A stretch of 64,000 bases of DNA from Mangifera indica. Taxonomy: Eukaryota; Streptophyta; Magnoliopsida; Sapindales; Anacardiaceae. A model generated the notes under the pieces. The model was not told the origin of the DNA. It ran no database searches and saw only the letters and a program-made list of their open reading frames with translations. A program made the position numbers and the translations under genes. This document shows, one piece after another, positions 54,421-64,000 of the stretch (position 1 is its first letter; every line of letters begins with the position of its first letter). The stretch spans positions 5,723,537 through 5,787,536 of the forward strand of contig NC_058155.1 in the NCBI RefSeq assembly GCF_011075055.1, written 5' to 3'.

Positions 54421-55109
54421 CTTAGTAGGTATAATATCTCATTAAATTATAATGGAGATCATTAGGGTGACATTAAATGTTTTTTTTTTCTCTCAATAAA
54501 ATAATATGCACTAAGAATGGATATTAATTTATATGATAACTATGATTTTATTAGAAATAAATTTATGTTTAATCACTTAAACATATCATTGGTAAACATA
54601 TATTAATATTTATTTTGAATGTACATTCATAGGCTGCGAATAAATTTTCTTTGCTACTAAGAAAATTAGTACAGGCAATTGACAACAGTGAAAAGACGCG
54701 AAACATCTGAGTTCTGTGAGGACTGGGATCAACGCAAACAAAATTACCCACGCGTCAAGTCTTTTCTCCTTTTTCTTTGTTTTATAAATCAAAACTTTTT
54801 CTCTATATAAAAAGTCCCACAAGAAACTTAGATGTTGTCCGTACACTGATGACAACTTGTTTGAGAAGGGGAGCGACGTCATGGGCTCTTTAATATGCTT
54901 TTAAAAAGCATTTCACGGTGTGATATGATATGCCAAACAAAAGACGATGTTAAATGTGTTAGCAGCTTTTCAAGTGGAAGTACTATAGATTCCTTGTTTC
55001 TTCATTGCATTTGCACGGTGTTTTCTTCCTACTGAAGTAAGCTAGTTGCCTCTCATTAGTAAAGCTACTTCATTTGACTCTGTAATTTTCAGAAGAAGGA
55101 TCAGTGGAT

Positions 55110-58100
55110 ATGATGATGGAAGGTGAAGGTAGTAGTAGCAGCAAGAAGAGAGGAGTTCAAAATCATGACAATGGCTTCATTAATACTCTCTTTTCTTGGT
55201 CTCTTGATGACATTTGCAATGAAAATCTTTTCAGTCATAAGGTTTGCTTTCTTTACCCTTCTTCATTTTCAGTAACTAATAAATTTTAATGAAGAAATAT
55301 TTGTAGTTTGTTTCCTTTTTTTTTTTTTGGCAACGGTTGATCTCATTCAGCAACAAGCTTTAGATGAGACTTCTCTTTACTTTCTAGTGCTTTCATCTTA
55401 TGTTCAAGTTCATGCTGGCTGAAAATAGTTTAATTGATATTTTAGTTCTGAATTGAGTAATTGTTTTATTCCTTTCAGGTGGAAAAAATACCTGAATCAT
55501 TTGAGTCTGTCACTCAGTATTTCGAATCATTTGTTTATCCTTTGTTGGAAGAAACAAGGGCACAACTGTTTTCACCCATGGAGACCATTTCAAGAGCACC
55601 TTATGCTAAGGTGGATGTTTTTAGGCCCCATGGACCTGAGTTACATGATGTTAAGATTGATTACTGGAGGAACAGGTTCAGTAACAATGGTAAAGAGCCT
55701 TATAAAACTTTACCGGGGGATATTTTACTTTTAGCAGATGCCAAGCCTGAAACTATTTCCGACTTGGAGAGGGTTGGTAGAATGTGGTCTTTTCTATCAG
55801 TCATGAAAATCGCAGGGGATGATGATGAAAATGATAACGATACCACTTCTACTTACTTCAAAGTGAAGGCTTCAAAAAGCATCCAGCAGTTTGATGGGGA
55901 GAAATCACTGTTTGTGATTTTCTTGGCAAATATTACTACTAACAGAAGAATATGGAAATCCTTGAACATGTCTCGAAATTTCAAGATTTTCAATGAAGTT
56001 TTACGCAGGAATTCTGTGGTAAGTTTTCTGAAGATGATTTACTTATACTATACTTATTCTTGCTGACATACATAGTCTGGTTTTTGATTGAGACTTGCAT
56101 GTTGAATGACAGTTGGAGGAAAGTTGCCAAGTCTGTTCTGAACTGAATGGAGCCATCTTATATGAGAAATTTGGTAGTGGTTTATCATCAACATTGAATG
56201 TTTCACAATTGAATGCAGTTCTTGCCTGTCTTGATGGAGTGCGTTGTGATCACAAGTCCTCTGTGCAACTTATATGGGGTCCACCTGGAACAGGGAAGAC
56301 TAAAGCTGTTAGTATGCTTCTCTTTACGCTGTTGAAAACAAAATGCAGAACCCTTACTTGTGCCCCGACAAATGTTGCAATTACTGAAGTTGCTTCTCGT
56401 GTTCTGAAGCTGCTGAAAGAATCGATTAAAACTGACGACTATGGAAGTGAGACTCTGTTGCTTCCTCTTGGAGATATTCTCTTGTTTGGGGGTAAGGAGA
56501 GACTCAAAGTTGGTCAAGAAATAGAAGAAATATATCTGGATTATCGTGTTAAAAGGCTTTCAGAGTGTTTTGGTGTGCTGACTGGCTGGAGGCATTGCTT
56601 CTCATCCATGATGGATTTACTTGAAGATTGTGTTTCTCAGTATCATATTTTCTTGGAGAATAAATTGATAAAGAAGAGAGAAAGCATTGACAAAAATGAA
56701 GTCAAAGAGAATTACAGGAATATGGAAATGGAAGGTGACAATGAGGAGTTTAATTCATTTCTTGAATTTGTGAGAGATAGATTCAAACATACTGCCACTC
56801 CTCTTAGAAATTGTGTATATATCTTCTGCACTCATATACCCAAAAGTTTCATTTTGGAAAGTAATTTTCAAAATATGGCAGATCTTATCAGTTTACTTGA
56901 TTCTTTCGAAACTTTGTTGTTTCAAAAAAATGTAGTTTCTGACGAGCTGCAAGAGTTCTTTTCACATTCAGTAGCTGAAGAGTTTTTTTCATCACCTGGG
57001 CATAGAAATTACTTGTTGCAGAAAAGAAGAAGTGAATGCCATACAGTTTTAAGAAATCTTCATGATTCCTTTAGTAAACTTGAGTTTCCAAGTGGTATGA
57101 ACGAAGATTCATTAAAAGATTTCTGTTTTAAAACAGCTTCTGTAATATTTTGCACTGCCTCTAGTTCATTTAAGCTGCATTATGTGGACATGGAACCACT
57201 GAACATTCTGGTAATTGATGAAGCGGCACAACTAAGAGAAAGTGAGTCGACAATACCGCTGAAACTGTTCGGCATAAATCACACTATTCTCATTGGGGAT
57301 GAGTGCCAATTGCCAGCAACGGTTAAAAGCAAGGTATGGTTTATGTTATTTCAACAGTTCTGGGGACGTTTTGTATTTGGCCTTTGCTTTACTTTTTAAG
57401 TTCCTTTGTTCGGCATTTTTTTCAGGTTTCTGATGAAGCTTCTTTCGGTAGAAGCTTATTTGAGAGGCTGAGCTCATTGGGTCACTCTAAACACCTGCTC
57501 AATACACAGTATCGGATGCACCCCTCAATTAGCTACTTCCCAAATTTATATTTTTATAACAACCAGATTTGCGATTCTCCTAATGTTAAAAGAAAAAGCT
57601 ACAAAAAGGTCTTTTTGCCAAGATCTCCAATATTCCGTCCATATTCTTTCATCAATATACTCGAAGGGAGAGAAGAGTTCATTGGCCATAGCTGCAGAAA
57701 TATGGTTGAGGTAGCTGTTGTGATGAAAATATTGCAGAACCTGTACAAAGGTATGTGTTGTTGGAGTCTTATGTTTATATTACCATTTAAGAAATAAATT
57801 AGTTTTTATTTTGTCATCTCTTAGTTTACTCTATAGCATATCGTTCATTTAAATTCTGATATTCCATCTTGAGAAACAAAACATTAGCTCCATATTGTCG
57901 GCATTTTGACTGATGACTGCAAGTGCCAGAGGCTTAACCTACCTTTCTATAGCAGGCACTTAATGTAACAAATTAGTAACTGGTAGAGCCATCTAATTTA
58001 TAAATATCATCCTCTATAATTTTGCACTTAAGAAACTAGCTTTTTTGAGAATAATTTATACATTTACATGGCCTTTTATTTCAATTATGCAAAAGGAAAT

Positions 58101-61100
58101 CTAAAAGTGCGGATTTCTTGTTAATATCTAATGCTATATACTGTCAAATTTTTATTGCCTAATATCTCATGCATGTACTAATAATTTGTATTATGCATCG
58201 CTTGTTAAACATGATTGAAGAGAAAGAGTTAAATTAAATAATGAAATCATTATATAAATGACATGAATTGTTTCAACTTGAACAAATTCCAAACATACTT
58301 CTATTAAATCTCCTTATTATATCCATGGTAATTCATAATATGCAGATTGGAATGACTCAAAACAGAAGCTGAGCATTGGCATAGTCTCACCTTACAGTGC
58401 TCAAGTACAAGCAATTAAAAAAAAACTTGGAGGCAAGTATGATGACTCTGATGACTTTACTGTAAAAGTGAAGTCAATTGATGGGTTTCAAGGTGGTGAG
58501 GAGGACATTATTATAATTTCCACTGTGAGAAGCAACAAAAGTGGATCCATTGGATTCTTGTCCAAGCCACAGAGAATCAATGTTGCGCTTACGAGGGCCA
58601 GGTATACACGTAAATATTGTGCATTGTGTTTTGTTCATTTTACTAACTATAGTGAATAACTACTGTCCCTTTGATACCCTCTAGGCACTGTTTATGGATT
58701 TTAGGGAATGTAAGAACCTTAACTCATGGTGAATCTGTTTGGGAAATCTTAATCCATGATGCTAAGGACCGTTGTTGTTTCTTTAATGCTGATGAAGATA
58801 AGGATATGGCCAAAGCTATATTAGAGGCCAAAAAAGAGCTTAATGAATTGGATGAATTGTTGAGTGCTGACAGTATACTTTTCAGAAATCAAAAGTGGAA
58901 GGTATATTGTTTCCTTAGCTATACTTGCTTTGCCAATCAATTTTTCCTACCATGGTTAGTGCTTATATTTGTCAGTGACGCTTATTTCTCAGGTTGTTTT
59001 TAGTGATAACTTCTTGAAATCTTTTAAAAGAATGAAATCAGACCGCGACAAGAAGTCGATTATCACCCTTTTAGTGAAACTTTCAACTGGCTGGCGACCT
59101 AAGAGAAGGAACATAGATACTATTTGCCAAAGCTCTTTGCACATTATTAAGCAATTTAAAGTTGAGGGTCTATATACAATTTGCACTGTTGACATAGTGA
59201 AGGAATCAATGTACATCCAAGTTTTGAAGGTCTGGGATATATTGCCTTTGGAGGATGTTCCAGAATTGGTAAAACGTTTGGATGATATATTTGTTAGGTA
59301 CACTAATGACTACATCAACCGTTGCAAAGAGAAATATATTGAAGGGTATGTCTACTCTTTCCAATTCTGTTTCTATTACTGAAGGAAAAAATTTCATTCA
59401 GCTTCATTTATTTATTTATTATTATTTTGTTTCTGACTAGGAATTTGGAAGTTCCCAAGACTTGGGCAGTCTCTTCAGAAATCATTCGATTCAAGAATCT
59501 TGCTGACATTAAGAGTGGAAGTGACTTAAGTGGAGCTCCTTTAGACAGTATGAGTTATGTTGAGAATTCAAATGTGGCTGAAAGTTTGCTTTTAATGAAA
59601 TTCTACGCTTTATCATCAGGTATTGTGAGCCATTTGCTTTCTGACCGTGATGGTAGAGAATTGGATCTTCCATTTGAAGTAACGGATGAACAGTTGGAGA
59701 TGATTCTTTATCCTAGAAGCACCTTTATACTTGGTAGGTCAGGTACAGGGAAAACTACTGTGTTGACAATGAAATTATTTCAGAAAGAAAAACTACATCA
59801 CATGGCAACAGAAGGATTCTATGGAGATCATTATCATAAGCATATGCATACTACTCAGGAAAATGATGTTGAGACGGTTATTGGAGAGAAGAAACTAAAT
59901 ATCTTGCGCCAACTTTTCGTGACAGTGAGTCCTAAATTGTGTTTTGCTGTAAAGCAACACATTTCTCACTTGAAAAGGTTTGTGGGTTTTTATAAAGATA
60001 GCTTTTGCATTCTGTTTTTCTTATTTCATTTAATGTTAATTATTTTTTAGAACATTTGTTCTCTTCAATTTGATTGAAAACAACACCTAGCATTGTGTTT
60101 TTATATTCATATTTTTCCGAGTCCATTTAAGAATGCGGTATAGACATTGAATCGTAATAGATATTTTGCATTTGCTGCATGGATGACTGTTAATGGCTAA
60201 ATGATGTTACTTGTTATGCATGCAGCTCTACCCTGGGTGAGAAGTTTATAGGAGAAGGTAGTTTACTAGACATGGATGATATTGTTGATGGGGCACAATT
60301 CAAAGATATTCCAAACTCTTTTGTAGACATTCCATCTAAGTCATACCCTCTTGTTTTAACGTATCATAAGTTCTTGATGATGCTGGATGGAACAATCGGT
60401 AATTCATATTTTGATAGATTCCATGACGTAAGGAAACACTCTGATACTCTAAGTCAAAGGTTAAGATCAGTTTCCTTATATTCAATTATGAGGACAAAGG
60501 AAGTTACTTATGACAGGTTTAGTTTATTTTATTGGCCACATTTTAATGAAAAACTAACGAAGAAACTTGATTCTTCAAGGGTTTTCACTGAGATTATATC
60601 TTACATAAAAGGAGGCTTGCAATCCATGGAGATTCGTGATGGTAAACTGAGTCGAGAAGATTACGTGCTATTATCAGAGGGTAGAGTTTCCACTTTAAGC
60701 AGATTGAAGAGGGAGATTATATATGAGATATTTCAAAACTATGAGAAAATGAAGATGGCAAATGGTGAATTTGATTTGGCTGATCTAGTAATTGATCTTC
60801 ATCACCGACTTAAAAAGGGAAAATATCATGGAGATGAAATTCATTTTGTTTATGTTGATGAGGTGCAGGATCTTACAGTGAGTCAAATTGCTCTGTTCAA
60901 ATATATATGCAAAAATGTGGAAGAGGGATTTGTTTTTTCTGGTGATACAGCACAAACAATTGCCAGGGGAGTTGACTTCAAATTTGAAGACATACGATCT
61001 CTGTTCTACAAGAAGTTTGTCATGGAATCAAGAAGCAATGGACATGATGGCAAAGAACAGAAAGGACAACTGTCAAAAATTCTTAATTTGAGCCAAAACT

Positions 61101-63898
61101 TTCGTACCCATGTAGGTATCCTGAAGTTAGCTCAGAGCATCATTGACCTCCTTTACCGTTTCTTCAATCGCTTTGTTGATGTTTTAAACCCTGAGACTAG
61201 TATGATATATGGGGAATCTCCAATTTTGCTTGAATCTGAGAACAATGAAAATGCAATCATAAAAATTTTTGGAAAGACTGGAAATGCTGCTGGTGCCATT
61301 GTTGGTTTTGGAGCGGATCAGGTAATATTGGTACGGGATGACAATGCTCGGAAGAATATTTCTGTCTACGTCGGGAATCAAGCTCTTGTTTTGACAATAG
61401 TAGAGAGCAAAGGCCTTGAATTTAAGGTAATCATTCTTCTTTAAAAGTCTTTATTATTGCTGGAGTAATGGACGAAGAGTTTGCTTTTAATATACTGTTC
61501 TTCATGTTATTTGCTTAAATGCTCTTCTAACCTATTTTGATCTTATCACTGAATTGGTCATTTATATCTAATTAAAACTTTAAAACTTGTAGTTTCAGAC
61601 TCTTTCTCTTAACTGTCATTTTATTTCATCTTCAGCGTAGGCAATGTAAGATAGACATGCAGGTAGTATTATGAAATTTTGACTTCTGGGAGCTATTCCT
61701 AGTGAAATGTACTATTGATCTTCTATCTATAGTAAAATACTTCTTCAAAATACATGAGGAGTGGATTTGATTACTAAACACTGCTGAATTGATTAGTCTT
61801 AAAAAACGTTTCTTCATTTATCCGGGTCTTTATTCTATTCATCAGTAATTTTTATAAATCCTAATTTTCTCTTTAATGATTTGAATATTTTCCTTCATAG
61901 GATGTACTTTTATACAACTTTTTTGGTTCGTCAAATCTTAAGAATCAATGGCGAGTGATTTATGAATATATGAAGGAACAAAGTTTGCTTGACTCTACAT
62001 CACCTAGTGCTTTCCCAATCTTCAATGAAGCTAAACACAACATCTTGTGTGCTGAACTGAAGCAACTGTATGTCGCCATCACTCGCACAAGGCAAAGGTT
62101 ATGGATCTGGGAGGATAACGAGGATGGCTCAAAACCTATGTTTGACTATTGGAAGAAGAAATTTCTTGTTCAAGTCAAACAGTTGGATGATTCATTTGTA
62201 CATGCAATGCAAGTTGTGAGCACCCCAGAGGAGTGGAAATTGAAGGGACTCAAGGTTTATTTTACTTTTCCAAGTTATTTTTATCATCACTGCTATCTAT
62301 TTCTGTTGGCGTAATTTTAATAGGGAAACGTTTGTATCTTGTTCTGTCATATTTTGGGGCACATAACAATATTCCTTTTTATTTTCATCCATCCAATTCT
62401 GGTACCCTTTGCCTAGCTGAGCCCTTTGACCTTCATATCTAGAGTGTCTCATTACACTGTATAGGAAAAATTGCTGTCATTATTATTTTTATCATTGTAG
62501 CCATTTGACATTCATATTTTGTTGCAGTAGGTGTGTACATGTTAGGAAGGTTGTACCTTCTCGGTGATGCTGATTGTTTTTTTTCTTCTTTGGGCAATTA
62601 TTTCTTATTTCCAGCTATTTCATGAATGTAATTATGAAATGGCAACTTTTTGCTTCGAAAGAGCTAAAGATTTATACTGGTTGGAAAGGTGTAAAGCTAC
62701 TGCCCTTAAAGCTGATGCTGACCGCATCCGCAGTTTAAACCCTGTGGAGGCTAATATCAAACTAAGGCAAGCTGCTATAAAATTTGAAGCTATAAACAAT
62801 GCTGATTCAGCCGCCAAATGTTTTTATGAGTTGGGGGAGTATGAAAGAGCTGGTATGTATTTGATATTGATTATTTGATATGGAATATGTCTTGCTGCCT
62901 TTATGTGCTGCAATTTTATTGATATACTTCTTTACTTAATTATCATTACTGTGAAAACTTAAAAATTATCTTTTGTTTCTCCTATCTGATGATTTATTGT
63001 TGATATATTTTGTGACATCTGGATTTGATATGTTAAGCATTCTTATTGTTGAGAATAGGTCATAGATTTCTTTTTGATGTTCCCCAGATGCAGTATGTGT
63101 TTATAAGAAGGTTTTGGTTTGATTCTACTGTAAAATTGTTGCAGTCTTATCACAAGGTTTATTGTGAAATGAGTATAGAAGCTTTCTTTATTGCTAGTTC
63201 CATCTGCTCTAAGATGAGGCTCCAAAAAGTGACTGGAGACCTATTTTCAGTTGAAGCTGAGTGTGACCTACTGCAATTATTTTCTTCCTTGCTAATTATT
63301 CTTTTCTCCAGGAACTTTTTGCCCTTGTTATTGTACTCAATGGTGAAAAATGTTAGATATAATAGTATTATTTCTATTTTAGGTTAGTAAATGTAACATT
63401 ACGACTTAAATTTCTTGTTCCTGCAGGTAGGATTTATTTGGAAAAATGTGAGGAACCAGAGCTGGAAAGAGCTGGGGAATGTTTTTGTCTGGCTGGGCGC
63501 CATGAGCTTGCTGCAAAGGTGTATGCCAAGGGCAATTTTTTAGCAGAATGCTTGACTGTTTGCTCCAAAGGAAAGCTTTTTGATGTTGGATTGCAATACA
63601 TATATTATTGGAAACAACATGCCGGTAACGATATTGATCTTGTCCAAAGAATCAAACAAATAAGCAACATTGAACAAGAATTTCTGGAGAGTTGTGCTTT
63701 TCATTATCATGAGCATAAAGATAGCAAGTCCATGATGAAATTTGTGAAAGCCTTCCAGTCATTGGATTTGAAACGTAACTTTTTGAAGTCATTGGATTGC
63801 TTTGATGAACTTATACTTCTGGAAGAAGAATCAGGAAACTTTCTAGACGCTGCAAATATTGCGAAAACAAGAGGAGATATTCTTGTTAGTGACTTGAG
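55110..63898 (+). CDS. Gene C: TRANK1-like protein with SEN1/UPF1-like and UvrD-like helicase halves plus TPR-like repeats (3' end outside window)
   Basis: Exons: 55110-55241, 55479-56018, 56113-57333, 57426-57750, 58346-58601, 58685-58901, 58993-59345, 59441-59977, 60226-61426, 61901-62254, 62615-62852, 63427-63898 (last donor predicted). The 1948 codons seen are open. The first half (about 1-900) has SF1B motifs GPPGTGKT (about 280), [42 protein letters not shown] linker (900-1100) follows. The UvrD-like half has [10 protein letters not shown] (about 1115), VDEVQDLT (about 1406), [31 protein letters not shown] and [10 protein letters not shown] (about 1650). Residues 1713-1948 form TPR-like helices ([32 protein letters not shown]). 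Plant relatives are annotated TRANK1-like; their role is poorly known. Start: the first in-frame ATG is 55110, with a GTG codon 6 nt before it. Exons 1-6 are a near-identical match to gene B. Confidence 0.92.
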
Positions 63899-64000
63899 GT
63901 TATTTGGGTCTTCTAATATAATCAAAGTCAGCATAATTATTTTGTTAGGTTATGTTTTGTTTAAAAATAGATGATGATCCATATTTTATGGAACTTTTTC

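Larger units (their letters stand above)
33470..55109. repeat. Tandem duplication, spacer copy 2
   Basis: Partner of 2640-27823. It lacks the PMEI-3 segment and four spacer-1 transposons. It has gained the Gypsy element, one MULE-type element and one M1 MITE. Confidence 0.92.

Noticed and set aside
63046..63387. 113-codon frame between gene C exons 11 and 12
   Set aside because: Intronic: flanked by good GT and AG sites at 62853 and 63426, and not similar to the family protein.

Overview
The window is nuclear DNA of a flowering plant, almost certainly a dicot. It is AT-rich, its genes have many GT-AG introns, and it holds plant-specific families: pectin methylesterase/invertase inhibitors (PMEI), S1-like self-incompatibility homologues, plant-type Copia and Gypsy elements and hAT/MULE MITEs. 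I cannot name the species from sequence alone.

The backbone is a tandem array of three paralogous helicase genes of the plant 'TPR and ankyrin repeat-containing protein 1-like' (TRANK1-like) type, all on the + strand. Gene A enters from the left and only its last six exons are present (1-2729). Gene B is complete (27824-33561). Gene C (55110 to past the right edge) carries a UPF1/SEN1-like helicase half, a UvrD-like helicase half and TPR-like repeats. The three differ by modular deletions. Gene A joins the TPR exon directly to C-terminal exons. Gene B lost everything between its first helicase half and the C-terminus through a microhomology deletion, and has amplified a two-exon lysine-rich module. 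The spliced reading frame is open across all visible exons of each gene.

The intergenic spacer is present twice (about 2640-27823 and 33470-55109), so the locus is a large tandem duplication. Each spacer runs: relic DHHC-acyltransferase exon, PMEI fragment, hAT MITE, one PMEI gene, a rearranged PMEI pseudogene, (a third PMEI in spacer 1 only), an S1-like gene, then the promoter of the next helicase. Only one PMEI (14475-15098) is intact; the other PMEI copies and both S1 copies carry nonsense codons, deletions or insertions.

The two spacers can be used as filled and empty sites for transposons. Spacer 1 alone carries a gene-capturing hAT (931-2201, in the tail of gene A), a Copia element (5775-11208) nested in an older hAT, a hAT in the promoter of the intact PMEI (13167-14368), a hAT inside a PMEI pseudogene (17139-17866) and a MULE-type element (26121-27144). 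Spacer 2 alone carries a Gypsy element (39899-46085) with a solo LTR nested in it, a MULE-type element (48882-49654) and a small MITE (37920-38099). Most have clear 5-, 8- or 9-bp target duplications; the outer Gypsy is unclear. No tRNA, rRNA or CRISPR was seen.
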